This document shows, piece by piece, positions 1-11,027 of a stretch of DNA of 64,000 nucleotides. The notes under the pieces are model-generated. The model had not been told where the DNA came from. It saw nothing but the letters and a program-made list of their open reading frames with translations, and did no database searches. Both the position numbers and the translations under genes were made by a program. Origin of the DNA: Glebionis coronaria (taxonomy: Eukaryota > Streptophyta > Magnoliopsida > Asterales > Asteraceae); assembly GCA_025667525.1 (NCBI GenBank), contig CM046879.1, positions 366,004,639 to 366,068,638 of the forward strand, written 5' to 3'. Numbering within the stretch: position 1 is the first letter of the stretch; every line of letters starts with the position of its first letter.

Positions 1-59
1 TTTCTTAAAATTTAAAATACTATTTTATCATTAAAAAAAATTTATATGTCTTTTATGAT

Positions 60-175
60 AAAAAAAAAGTGAGAGAAATGGTTAATTTTCCCGCCAATGT
101 TTTTCCACCAATGTTTTCCCGCCAATGTTTTCCCGCCAACATTTTGCCCGCCAATGTTTTCCCGCCAAAAGTTAA
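60..175 (+). repeat. Short direct repeats with core CCCGCCAATGTTTT
   Basis: About six imperfect copies of a 14-17 bp unit with core CCCGCCAATGTTTT follow one another. The lead-in (a run of A, then GTGAG, GAAATGG, then CCGCCAATG) reappears at about 905-955, just before the large minisatellite. The two places therefore look like duplicated subterminal repeats of the CACTA element. Confidence 0.7.
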
Positions 176-502
176 CATTCACTGGTAGTTGTTAACATTC
201 ATTGTTAATATTCATTAAAAATTGTTAACATTCATTAAGGCTTACAAAAAGACACGCCTAAACATAGCTTTATTCTACACGGATACTTAAACACGCGCTT
301 ACTTAAACATGGATATTAAAACGATAATAGACTCATAAACACGAAAACAGATACATCATAAACTAGTTCAAATGAATGTTCAAGGTCGTGAAGTAGTGCA
401 GCTGAATCCACTTTGTGCCTATCGCAATGTTTGTACAACTCTACTATACTCTCAAGTACCTTTATCATTCCATTCAAGTGCACACAGTTTGCACACGTTT
501 AA
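176..502. other. AT-rich noncoding sequence of E1
   Basis: Contains several copies of GTTAACATTCATT (about 172-237) and no credible reading frame. I see no gene or recognised regulatory site here. Confidence 0.5.
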
Positions 503-622
503 GAGCTTGGAGAAGAAATTGGAATCGTTGAAGGTCTGGGAGAAGAGCTTGGAGTAGAAAAGCTCGTTGAAGGTCTCGAAGAAGCGCTTGGAGGCGAAAA
601 GCTCATTGAACCTCCAAGAGAA
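503..622 (+). repeat. Minisatellite, three units of about 39-42 bp
   Basis: Three consecutive units start with GAGCTTGGAG or GCGCTTGGAG, contain GTTGAAGGTCT or a variant, and end in GAGAA/GAAGAA. Units 2 and 3 are 39 bp and unit 1 is 42 bp. The multiple-of-three lengths and the Glu/Leu/Gly-rich reading (EELVEGLEEALGGEKL) suggest this was once coding, but no intact frame surrounds it. Confidence 0.6.
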
Positions 623-837
623 TTGATTAGTAGTTGGACGCGTTCGTCTTTCCATAAAAAAATTTGCATCCATATGAAACTGGAGGTTCAACCTGTGAAC
701 GTGGACAAGCATAGTACTGTCTACCAAAGGATTCAGTTTGCCACGATTTTCGAGGAACTACATCTCCATGTCCACACTTGCACGGAAAAGCTTCATGCTT
801 CAACATCTTTATAATAACAATGTGTTTGTGATGATAA

Positions 838-862
838 GTGTGTGTGTGTGTGTGTGTGTGTG
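838..862. repeat. (TG)n microsatellite
   Basis: An uninterrupted GT/TG dinucleotide run of about 25 bases, followed by a partial echo of its flank (TGATAAGGAGTGTGTGTGG). Confidence 0.9.
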
Positions 863-945
863 ATCCGCTGGTGGTTGTTATGATAAGGAGTGTGTGTGGT
901 TGTCCTTTTATGGTAAAAAGTGAGGGAAATGGTTAACATTATCCC

Positions 946-1757
946 GCCAATGTTGAACCCTATCTAATACATTGAACCTCTAATGTATAACCCTATATAA
1001 TACATTGAACCTCTAATGTTGAACCCTACCTAATACATTGAACCTATAATGTATAACCCTACCTAACACATTGAACCTATAATGTTAAACCCTATCTAAT
1101 ACATTGAACCTCTAATGTAGAACCCTACCAAATACATTGAACCTCTAATGTTGAACCCTACCTAATACATTGAACCTCTAATGTATAAACCTATCTAATA
1201 CATTGAACCTCTAATGTTGAGCCCTATCTAATACATTGAACCTCTAATGTTGAACCCTATCTAATACATTGAACCTCTAATGTTGAACCCTATCTAATAC
1301 ATTGAACCTCTAATGTTGAACCCTATCTAATACATTGAACCTATAATGTTGAACCATATCTAATACATTGAACCTCTAATGTTGAACCCTATCTAATACA
1401 TTGAACCTCTAATGTATAACCTTATCTAATAAATTGAACCTATAATGTATAACCTTATCTAATACATTGAACCTCTAATGTATAACCCTATCTATTAGAT
1501 TAAACCTCTAATGTTGAACCCTACCTAATACATTTAACCTATAGTGTATAATCCTACCTAACACATGTTGAACCCTATCTAATACATTGAACCTTTAATG
1601 TATAACCCTATCTAATACATTGAACCTCTAATGTATAACCCTACCTAATACATTGAACCTCTAATGTTGAACCCTATCTATTACATTGAACCTATAATGT
1701 TGAACCCTATCTAATACATTGAACCTATAATGTATAACCCTATCTAATACATTGAAC
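946..1757 (+). repeat. 33-bp minisatellite, about 24 copies
   Basis: A tandem array of a 33-bp unit built from CTAATACATTGAACC, CTCTAATG or TATAATG, and TTGAACCCTAT or TATAACCCTAT. Two main variants (TTGAACCC and TATAACCC) are interspersed, which suggests expansion of mixed blocks instead of one recent amplification. It lies directly upstream of the transposase remnant and replaces the N-terminal two-thirds that a full TNP2 transposase would have there. It is not telomeric despite the AACCCT core. Confidence 0.9.
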
Positions 1758-1778
1758 CGCAATGTTAAAGTCGAGCTT

Positions 1779-3786
1779 AACTGGACTAAACGGTCTATTT
1801 TTTACGAGCTTGAGTATTGGCCTTTTATTTCACTATGACACAATTTAGACATCATAAATATTGAAAAAAATGTGTTGGAGGCCATCTTGAACATTTTGTT
1901 AATGAATGAAAAAAGTAAAGACACCGCAAAGGCAAGACAAGACTTGAAAAAGATGGGCATTCGAAGACCTTTGTGGCTAACTGTAAACCACAAGGGGAAG
2001 ACTGTGAAGCCCCAGGCTGCATATTCTTTAACAGCAGAGAACCGAAAAAAGTTTTGTTAGTAAATCAAAGGAGTTAAACTACCAGATGGGTTCGGATCAT
2101 GCTTCAAGCAAAAAGTGACCTATAATGATACAAATATAACGGATCTGAAGTCTCATGACTGTCATATAATGATGCAACGTTTACTTCCTTAGGGACTTCA
2201 AAATTACTTGCCCGAACATATTGCAAAACCAATAATCAATCTATGTTCCTTGTTTAAGCAACTCTGCTCTACAACTTTGATGGAGGAGGACATGTTGAAA
2301 GCTTCGGTCAAGGTGGTTGAAATTCTATGCGAGCTTGAGCGCATATATCCTCCTGGTTTCTTTGACATTATTATTCACTTGCCCATCCGTTTAGCTCTAG
2401 AGGCTCTTGAAGGCGGGCCTATTCAACCCCGGTGGATATATCCATTTGAAAGATTCATGAAGAAGCTAAAAGGTTATGTAAGAAATAAAGCTAAGCCGGA
2501 AGGTTCGATCACGGAGGGTTATGTGGCAGAAGAAGCATTGACTATAAGTTCTCAATATTTTCAGGGTGTTACCACGAAATTTAATCGTCCCGATCGTAAT
2601 GTGGACCCCCTCCCTTAACGTGTAAGTTTCAGGTGTTCCGATCGGTATGCAAGCCGATTGGTTTACTGTCCTTTCCTCATTTTCCTACCGACGAGTACAA
2701 GAAAGCGAGATGGTATGTACTTAACAAGAGTCCTGAGATCGACATGTACCAAGACCAGTTCCGGAGGTACGCGTTTTTTAATTTTGTAACTTTTTTTTCT
2801 TAACTTATCATTTCGACGACTTATTCTAATAGCATGAACGTTTTTCAGTTTATTTCCAGGAAAAAAAAGACATGCTAGAAGAATTCCCCACTGGTTTAGG
2901 ACGCTGGTAAACTAACACTTATTTTGTGTACTTAAGTGTAAAACTAACAATATCATATTTTTGTTTTCTACCTAATCATGTCTTCTTCATAGATCTTTGA
3001 ACGTCACACACAAAATTCCCAAGACCCAGAGGTTAGCCCAACCAGCGAGTTATTCGCTTTGGCTAATGGACCATCAAAGGCTCCAATGTCAGTAAACTGT
3101 TGCGTAGTAGATGGTGTGAGGTATGTCGTGTAGAGCCGCGATGAACGTCGCGTAACTCAAAATAGAGACATTTGTTCGACTGGCCCTGACGGTGAAATGT
3201 CTTATGGTCAGCTTCAAGAAATCCTCGAGTTTGACTATTTGTCGTTTAAAGTTGCGTTGTTCAAGTTAAGTGGTTCGACACTCGCAACATTGGTAGAGTC
3301 AAGAAACTTACCTTTAGAAACGGAATGACACAAATCGTCGGCTCTGGTGAGTGGTGGAAAAGTGAACAATACATTCTCGCAACACAAATCAAACAAGTCT
3401 TCTACCTTGTAGATCCGGCCAAACCCCACGCGAAGGTCGTCGAACATGTTAATCATAAATAGTTTTTGAACAAGGGTGTAATCGTGGTAGAGAACGAACC
3501 TGATATTTTACATTTGGAAAACTCATCTGATCTCCCACCTTCTACTAGTGATCTCCCACCTTCTACTAGTGGGAATGACTTCGGTAATTTCACCTTCTAT
3601 ATAGAGTTGCATATAGATGGTGAATCAACAGAGGTTGACGCACCGCCAGATAACGATGATGTTCCTAGCGAAGACGATGATGATGAAGACCCCCTTCCTC
3701 ATGATTTAGAATATTCTGATGTTGAAGACCTCATCAAAGATGATGATGGTGTTAAGAAATTTTATTCTAGTGACGAAGAAGATTAA
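1779..3786 (+). pseudogene. CACTA TNP2-like transposase remnant (DUF4218 and DUF4216 regions)
   Basis: A TNP2-type transposase binds and cuts CACTA ends. Here only the C-terminal part remains. From 1779 one frame reads a TNP2-like segment (HNLDIINIEKNVLEAILN near 1840-1890, KARQDLKKMGIRRPLW near 1935-1975), then a DUF4218-like segment from about 2140 (SHDCHIMMQRLLP, then LPEHIAKPIINLCSLF) to 2618. Stops interrupt it at about 1838, 2058-2063 and 2187. After 2618 come exon-like pieces (KPIGLLSFPHFPTDEYKKARWYV; HARRIPHWF before a GT). From about 3085 a DUF4216-like region reads RDERRV, GEMSYGQLQEILEF, GEWWKSEQYILATQ and KQVFYLVDP, with stops and a frame change. The tail (3466-3786) is very acidic (Asp/Glu runs) with a duplicated DLPPSTS. 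The family is clear; function is lost. Confidence 0.85.
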
Positions 3787-3953
3787 CTTTGTGTTGTAAC
3801 TTGCAAAATACACTTATATATTTGAATGAATGAATGAATGAAATTATTGTGGATTGTTTAAATGTGTAAATTTATTTTGATATTTGGATTTGTGCATGCT
3901 TGTATTATTTAGTTCATGAATTTCTACATGTTATGCTAATTGTACCTGTACAG
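3787..3953. other. Noncoding spacer or intron of E1 with (GAAT)n
   Basis: Holds a short (GAAT) run at about 3824-3841 and AT-rich sequence ending in a pyrimidine-poor CTGTACAG just before an ATG. The terminal AG could be a splice acceptor. No other feature is seen. Confidence 0.4.
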
Positions 3954-4000
3954 ATGGCTGATGTTGCACGGGGACACGGCGGGAACGATGATGGCGAGGA
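3954..4000 (+). CDS. First codons of a further CACTA exon, cut by the E2 insertion
   Basis: From ATG 3954 the frame reads MADVARGHGGNDDGEDL and then runs into the E2 LTR. A Gly/Asp-rich opening like this is what I recall from second-gene or alternative-exon starts in plant CACTA elements, but 16 codons are too few to prove it. The rest of the exon should resume on the far side of E2, outside the window. Confidence 0.35.
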
Positions 4001-6618
4001 TCTAACACCCCCAATTTACATTGCGCAGCAGAAATACACAATTGGGTGCTAGACACAAGCATCATCACACAAGGTATATTGAACGACTCAAAAGTGAGAC
4101 GTTACACATAAATATAAACAAGATTTTCATAATAGGTCTAAAACATAACTTTCATCCCATGATTGTACTAAAACGACACCAGAGTAAAGCGTTTAGCCCC
4201 CATGGATCTCGACCAACAACCAACAAGTTTAGTACAGTACATAAACATAAAGTAAATTGTTCAACAGTAAAGGATAGAAACAGTTTTTAGACCAACATTC
4301 TTCCAAAAGCCAAGCCACAACCTCCGTAGCAAAGCTCCATGCTCCATCACTTCCTATTACCTGAAACACATGCTAAAACGAGTCAAAAATAATGTTGAGC
4401 GAGTCTATAGCTTTATCAAATCACAATTTGAACACAAGAAGAAAATCAATCATAATCATTTATAGAATTGTCGTACACACAATCTATATTCAAGGCAATA
4501 ATAAACATTGTATTTAAGCTCATGAAACCGACCCCTTAACCAAATAGTCACCCACACCAAATGCCGTCATGACTAAAATAAAACCATTGCCCCTCTAGGG
4601 GTATCAGTTACTAGAATACCACATTCTTATTCCCGTAAATTATCCTTCCTAGAGGTTACTCAACGTAATGCCCTGGTCTCAGATAGGGTGGTCAACCCAA
4701 TAGTACTATCATTAGAATAAGCGGCTATTCCCGACTTACAACATCAAGTCAAAAGATAGTTAACGGCTCATGAATTTAGGGTCTTTAGCAACAAGGTACT
4801 CAATACAATGTAATCAACTTAGGCAACATTCGGGTCCAACATTTATTTTATTTATTTATAGCATGTATCCCCCTCGTGGGTATAAAACATTTAGTAGCTA
4901 GCATAAAAAGTGAGGCTACAGACTTACCTTAGTATAAGAGACCTAGCAAGATGATCGTCGATGATAATGGATGCCTTTCAAACACGAGAACCGCTACCTA
5001 TAAAAATAAGGCGCGTTCATTAATAATAACTCGAGAAATAAATCATACATAACAACATAAAACTCAAACTCATAAAATCACGATAAACTCGAGAGAAAAC
5101 GATATAAATAACTTCATTATACTTTGTTACACATTTACTTTACCATTTTACACTTTTAACAAAGTCCGCCGGCATATACTACATGTACTAGCTTATTTAC
5201 CCCTTTTAGACTTATCAAACGTTTATGAAACGACTCGATAAACTAACTTACTATATATAGAAAGTCCTCCTACAAGTTTATCAAATGAAATTACTTTTAA
5301 AGTCCTTTACCCGACTCATTTTCAAACTATAAAATCCGGACAGATTTACGTTAGTTTTTCATACAACCGTTTTAACTTCTTTAAACGACTCCGTTTACAA
5401 AACCGACACTCGGGTTTTAAAATAAACTCAACCTCTAAGGTTAACACTTCATTATCAGTAGGTTACACATTTCAAAACTTCAATTTATAGTCCCCGAGAT
5501 TCGATCCAAACATCGACAACAACTATATGTAGTGTCGATACTCGTCTCGCGGTACACGAATAATCAAAACATCATAACTTCGCGCTCGTTTGGAGCTAGA
5601 AGCTCTACTTTATATCAAATCGAAGCTAATCAAATTATCTACAACCCTAGGCTATAAATTAAGCCATTTTCAAAACATAAAAATCCCTAATTTACTGTTT
5701 ACTTACTGTTATAAAATGACTATTAAAAACTTGTACAAAATCACATTTTTGATCAAAACCAACCATAGAAATGTTCATCCCAATACCCTAACATCAACAT
5801 ATATGAACCATAACATTAAAATAATCATAAAAATAAAAACCTTTAGATCAAAATCAAATTTTTAACAAAATTCTTGCAAGAATCACCATTAATCATGCTA
5901 AAAATACCATGCATGATCATGACTTTCACCTACCAACATGAAAAAAATAAAAACCCTTGCATGTATGAATTTGTTACACCAAAATGATCCTTGTTCAATT
6001 CTAAGATAGGGACTTTGATTAGTTTAGCTCAATTCATTGTTAAAATGGAGCAAAATTGAAAATTGTATGGGTTTGTGGGTTGGGTGGAAGTCATGGCTAA
6101 AGAGAGAAAAGAGAGAGATGAAGAAAATTATTTGGTAGTGGAATTATGAAGTGTGTGTTTAATTTTTAAGCTTATATATAGTGCTTGAGGGACCATTGTT
6201 GTAATTTTGCAATACTTGTGGCTAAAAATGAAAATAGTTAGCTAAAAAGCGGGAAATAACTATTAGTCAATTTTGAAAATATTTACGGGGCTCGGGTTTC
6301 ATAAAGATAATTTTAAAAATTTAAAACGTACCTCAAATATAATATTATCGACTCCCGACTCGACTTAACACGTCATTTAAAATAAAACATCAAAAAATGA
6401 CAAAAATCGAACAACCGATAATAAGACGTAAAATATTTGGCATCCATCGACATCACGCTTGCTAATACTCCTTATACTTATTAAATATTAAATATAAACC
6501 TTCCAACATCGGTTTAAACTTAAACCTCCAAAAATAAATATCATTCGAACTCATCTAAAAATTTCAAAAATAATCGTAAAATAAGATTAAGTAATGACCT
6601 CGGCTTTGGGTTGTCACA
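4001..6618 (-). repeat. E2 3' LTR (about 2.6 kb)
   Basis: The right edge is firm: a polypurine tract abuts sense TGTGACAACCC, whose plus-strand form ends at 6618. The left edge is taken where CACTA coding sequence stops and TCTAACACCCCC begins; the expected TGTAACACCC start seems to have a G-to-C change. No partner LTR is in the window, so length and edge are estimates. A plant-type TATA box lies at 6172-6181. No reading frame in it is credible. Confidence 0.75.
6172..6181 (-). promoter_or_regulatory. Candidate TATA box of the E2 LTR
   Basis: In element sense the sequence reads CACTATATATAAGC. It sits about 440 bp inside the LTR from its sense start, followed in sense by AT-rich sequence. 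This is a plausible Pol II core promoter, assigned by sequence alone. Confidence 0.5.
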
Positions 6619-6630
6619 TCCCCCCTTCTT
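6619..6630 (-). other. E2 polypurine tract
   Basis: In element sense AAGAAGGGGGGA lies immediately before TGTGACAACCC. This is where second-strand DNA synthesis would be primed, and it fixes the orientation and LTR boundary of E2. Confidence 0.85.
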
Positions 6631-6653
6631 AAAAGAAGCGACGTCCGTGGCGC

Positions 6654-8284
6654 TTAATCCTTCTTAAACAAATGAGGATACTTATCCTTAAAGAAATCCT
6701 CACGTTCCCACGTAAACTCTGGCCCACGTCTAGAGTTCCATCTCACCTTCATAATCGGAGTTCTACTATGCTTCAACTTCTTAACTTTCCTATCCATTAT
6801 CTCTACAGGTTCCTCTATAAAATGCAACTTATCATCCAGTTGAATTTCCTCCAATGGAATCACCACACCCTTTCAGCTAAACACTTCCTCAGATTAGACA
6901 CATGAAAAGTATTATAAATAGCCTTAAGCTCATCAGGAAACTCTAACTTATAAGCCACCGATCCAATCCTTTGGATAATCTTAAATGGTCCAATATATCT
7001 CGGGCTCAACTTTCCTCTCTTTCCAAAACGTATTACTCCTTTCCATGGAGATACTTTCAACATAACCATGTCTCCTACTTCAAACTCCAACGGTTTCCTT
7101 CGGTTATCAGCATAACTCTTGTCTACTTCTGGCAGATAATAAACGCTTCTTAATTTGCACAATCTTTTCAGTCGTCTCAAATATCATTTCAGGCCCAGTC
7201 AATTGACTTTCTCCTACCTCACTCCAACACACTGGAGATCTACTCTTACGTCCATACAAAGCTTCAAATGGAGCGGCTTTAATACTAGCATGATAACTAT
7301 TATTGTATGAAAAATCAACCAGTGGAAAATGCTTATCCCAACCATTTCCAAAGTCAATCACACACGCACGAAGCATATCATCTAACTTTTGAATCGTTCT
7401 TTCACTTTATCCATCAGTTTTCAGATGATATGCTGTACTTAAACATAACTCCGTTCCCATCGCTTTCTGCGAAGACTTCCAAAATTCTGAAGTAAACCTA
7501 CTATCATGATCAGAAATTATCGACAAAGGCACACCATGTCGACAAACAATCTCCTTCACATACACTGTTGTTAACCTCTCCATACTATCCGTCTTTTTCA
7601 TTGGCAAAAAGTGAGCAGACTTAGTCAATCTATCTACAATCACCCATATCATATCACAACCATTTGCAGTCCTTGGCAAACCTGTCACAAAATCCATAGT
7701 AATCTTCTCCTATTTCCACTCAGGAATTTCAGGTTGCACTAATAATCCAGACGGTTTCTAATGTTCATCCTTCACCTTCGCATGAGTTAAACACTTATTA
7801 ACATACTGTGCTATATCTGCCTTCATATTCGGCCACCAATAAACTTTCTTAAGATCTTGATACATCTTGTCCGATCCAGGATGTATTGAATACTTCGACT
7901 TATGAGATTCATTCATCACCAAATCTCGCACCCCTAAAGAACCTTTCTCAGACGGAAACAATGGTAACCAAATCCTATTCTCAAAATACCTCTCCATTCG
8001 ACCTTACTATAAACAATGGTTTCAAAATTCTACCCAAATTTTCTGCCTCAACATTCTCTTCCTTCAAACCATTAGTTTGGGCTTTCAATATCGTTTCTGT
8101 CAAATCAACACTTTCCATCATTATCAAAGCTCTAACTCTTATAGACTTATCTCTTTCCTTTCTACTAAGTGCATCAGCTACCACATTCGCTTTACCAGGA
8201 TGGTAACGAATCTCGCAGTCATAATCACTCAGCAACTCAACCCATCTCCTTTGCCTCATATTCAATTCCTTTTGATCCAAAATA
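6654..8284 (-). pseudogene. E2 pol, 3' half: RNase H end, integrase, chromodomain-like tail
   Basis: Continues the frame cut at 56649. In sense order: end of RNase H ([15 protein letters not shown], then [15 protein letters not shown], 8100-8280); integrase zinc region about 7758-7900 (HPGSDKMY, then KCLTHAKVK, where the final zinc-binding Cys is His); integrase core ([13 protein letters not shown] near 7690, [12 protein letters not shown] near 7500, then a TAA stop followed by SERTIQ with the catalytic Glu kept); and C-terminal part (GPFKIIQRIGSVAYKLEFP near 6950; MKVRWNSRRGPEFTWERE near 6700) matching a degenerate chromodomain that ends by 6654. At least four stops or frame changes break it. 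The reaction would have been integration of element cDNA with chromatin targeting; this copy cannot encode it. Confidence 0.88.
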
Positions 8285-8780
8285 TGTTGATCCCAAACTT
8301 AGATCGGTTTAGCTTTATGTATACGAGATTAGATCAAGTAATACACTTAGAGAAACCTTTGTATATGTATATAACAATCTAAGTGTTATGCGGAATTAAC
8401 ACTTAAACAAGAACACACAAGATGTAAACAAACTTTCACTTTGATTAATGATATCAAACTTGCTTACAATGAAAGTGTTTAACGTATGAAAACTTATATT
8501 GAACAATAACCTAAAGGTCTTCTTTTATAGACATAAGAAGCCTTGTACAATAATCTACGTATCAACTATTCTAGGTAAAGATAAATATAGAAAATACATT
8601 GTTGTTCCTATCTTTACTAGAAGTAATCTAGAACATAATAAACGCGTAGATCATATCCTTCCATCAGTGCTTGTCTTCAATGTGTCAACGCTTGATCTGT
8701 CAGCGTTTGTTTTCTTCCTATCAACGCTTGTTTTACTCTTGTCAGTGCTCAAGTAGACTGGCTATAATTTATTTCCAACA
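8285..8780 (-). repeat. E3 3' LTR (496 bp)
   Basis: Plus-strand ends are TGTTGATCCC and TTTCCAACA. A TATA-like CTATAAAAG in element sense lies at about 8523-8530. Near the left end in element sense (8665-8747 on the plus strand) it carries five copies of the CARCG/CAGTG motif described separately. It differs from the 5' copy at about six positions. Confidence 0.96.
8665..8747 (-). repeat. Motif array in E3 3' LTR (five CARCG/CAGTG sites)
   Basis: The C of each CAACG/CAGCG/CAGTG core lies at 8665, 8686, 8701, 8722 and 8743, giving spacings of 21, 15, 21 and 21 bp. Most cores are preceded by TGT or AT. No reading frame explains the spacing here. Confidence 0.85.
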
Positions 8781-8793
8781 ATCCTCCCCTAAA
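8781..8793 (-). other. E3 polypurine tract
   Basis: Element-sense TTTAGGGGAGGAT abuts the 3' LTR start TGTTGGAAA. Confidence 0.88.
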
Positions 8794-10236
8794 CTTGATA
8801 TCTACTCTAGTGATCAAGTTTCTGAATAAACATTAAGAACTAGGAGGAATCTTACAACACTTATCATATTGGTAATAAATAAATCTGATCAAATCTTTTG
8901 CCACGTCACTTGAATAATCAATTTCCAGCTGTGTATTCTTCATCTTCTCCAAGACTTCCTTGGACATGAAATACTGACCATCTACAAGTAGATACTCAGC
9001 AAACTTTGTAGAACTCAAATAATAAACTCCAGCAGCTGAATACAATCTCCATTGAAGACCACTGAGATCATCTTCAAGATCCTTCCAAATAGCAGGATTT
9101 TCATCTCTTGGTCCACCCATTCTCTTGAATGTTGACCACAGTTTTATTGCATTGACTGAAGTGGGATCTTCAGTCTCATACTTGGTCTCTAACAACCTCC
9201 ATAGATCAACCAAGTCTTCTCTATCAAAACTTGCAAACAAAGATATAAGAGTGGTAAAAGTGTGAACCTCTTTTCCATACCTACCAATCTTCCAAAACCC
9301 ACTTCTCATCTTCTTCATAGCTTATAATAGGGCTTCTGGAATCAAGTGGTAACACTTGTACCATATCTGAAGCTTCTAATGGTGAGAGCTTGAGGCTCTT
9401 TCTTATAACAGCTTTACTTGGATTTAACGGATCCATATCTTTGGGAAACTCAAGAGGGAATCCCTTTTTCACAGGTCTGGGAACAAACATTGCCTTCTTA
9501 AGCTCCATTTCCTCTGCAAGTTCTTCTTTTCTTTCATCAGAAAGAAGTCTTAGAGTGTTTTCTTCCTGCACTCTAACCCAAATGGGATAAGCTCTACACT
9601 CCAACTATTCAAATGTCAAACCAATCAATTTCTTATGAGTCCATCCCGTTCCATGACATCTGAGTAGCATGTAGTACAACTCCCTTCTATCCCTTTTCAA
9701 GTTTGAGAGAACATTGCTTGCTTTGTGTTTCAGAATGACCTTGCAATCCTTTTGTACTATGAGAAGAAACTCCAAACCCCATATCTGATCTGAAATGGTC
9801 AAATGTAGATTCTCCATACACCTATCTTCCCAAGCATGGTACATCTAAACAACTTCTGGCATATCAAAATCAACCTGCAATTTCAACTCATTCAACTTCT
9901 CTTTTGCCAACTCATCACCATACTCAAGTCTTTCTGGTTGTTCTATGATCATTACACTTGAGTCTGAACTGGCTTCATCACTTCCTTCTTGCTCTTCTGA
10001 AGTGACAACAAAAGGTGATTCACCCACCTTCTTTCTTTCTTGTTCCACAATTTGTGCAGCCAACCTTCTATCAAACTCAATTTGTGCTGCATTCTTTGGA
10101 ACAACTTCTTCTACCATAATACCCTTACCCTTATCTAATGGATCAACTGTTGGTAAGGTAGATGGTAATACCTGTGAAGAAACATCTTTGATGATGGATG
10201 ATGACTGGAATACATTAGCCTCATCTGCAGGCCTGT

Positions 10237-10325
10237 CAACGCCCAATTTTGCTTTGTCAGCGCCCAAGTTACTCATGTCAGCGTTCAAATCTGTCTTGTC
10301 AACGCCCAAAGTACCTGTCTCAGCG
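10237..10325 (-). repeat. Motif array in the extra ORF, five sites at exact 21-bp spacing
   Basis: Cores at 10237, 10258, 10279, 10300 and 10321, all 21 bp apart. In the coding strand they give the Gly/Asn-Val/Ala-Asp units of the protein repeat. Confidence 0.9.
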
Positions 10326-10980
10326 CCTCTTGTGATTTCCTCCAACATGGCTGTAAATGACAAATTTAAGTTTGTAGGAAAGACTAGAGACGTATCAAAA
10401 CCTGTCTGTTTCTTCAAACTTGTTAGGGCCTCAGCAACACCCAAAGATTCACCATCATGAGAGCCCTTATCACTCACATTTATTTGTTCATCCTCCCCTT
10501 TGGAAGATTCCTCCATCCCTCTCCTTGTGCTAGTATTATCTAAGATAACAATCCTCTCCCTCAATTGCTTGGGTTCAAGGCCCTGTGTACTGACAATATG
10601 TACCAAGTCTATATTTTGCTTTTGCAAGCTTATGCAGACAGCCATCAATTCCATCAATGTCATTGGTTCCAATCTGCCCTCTTCTAAAATGGGTATTAGA
10701 CCTCCCAAGTTAGATTCATTGGGCATGGATGAGGTCTTAATTATGGTAGGACTGTCTTGGCCAGCTTCTAAGCCAGAACCAATAGTCCCAGCCTCATCCA
10801 TAGCACCAACCACACTTGTGGTGGTGGTTCTCTCTGCTACATCGCTAGGACCACTAGAGGAGAACACTCTAGTAGTCCTTTGGCGTTTTTGCAACCTATA
10901 TTGTGTTGTGGGTGAAGATGATGTGGACTGGGTGGATGTGGGTTGGTTAAGGGGTGTTTGGGTCTGTGAAGGATTTGTGT

Positions 10981-11027
10981 CAACGTGTGGAATAAGCATG
11001 TCAACACCAACATTTAATGTGTCAGCG
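10981..11027 (-). repeat. Motif array in the extra ORF, three sites at 21-bp spacing
   Basis: CAACG at 10981, degenerate CAACA at 11002 and CAGCG at 11023, each 21 bp apart, encoding DADTLNVGVDMLIPHVDT. Confidence 0.75.

Larger units (their letters stand above)
1..4000 (+). mobile_element. E1: CACTA (En/Spm-like) DNA transposon relic, left part
   Basis: This stretch holds a decayed TNP2-type transposase preceded by several tandem-repeat blocks, a common arrangement in plant CACTA elements, whose subterminal regions are repeat-rich. The element is cut at about position 4000 by the LTR of E2, so its right part would lie beyond the window. I found no CACTA terminal inverted repeat in the first bases, so the left end is probably upstream. 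All visible coding sequence is broken by in-frame stops, so this copy is dead. Assignment rests on the transposase remnants, not on termini. Confidence 0.75.

Noticed and set aside
60..175. CRISPR-like direct repeats
   Set aside because: Plant nuclear context, very short degenerate units, no unique spacers of even length and no cas genes.
946..1757. Telomere-like repeat (AACCCT)
   Set aside because: The unit is 33 bp and lacks tandem CCCTAAA; the AACCCT is only a part of each unit.
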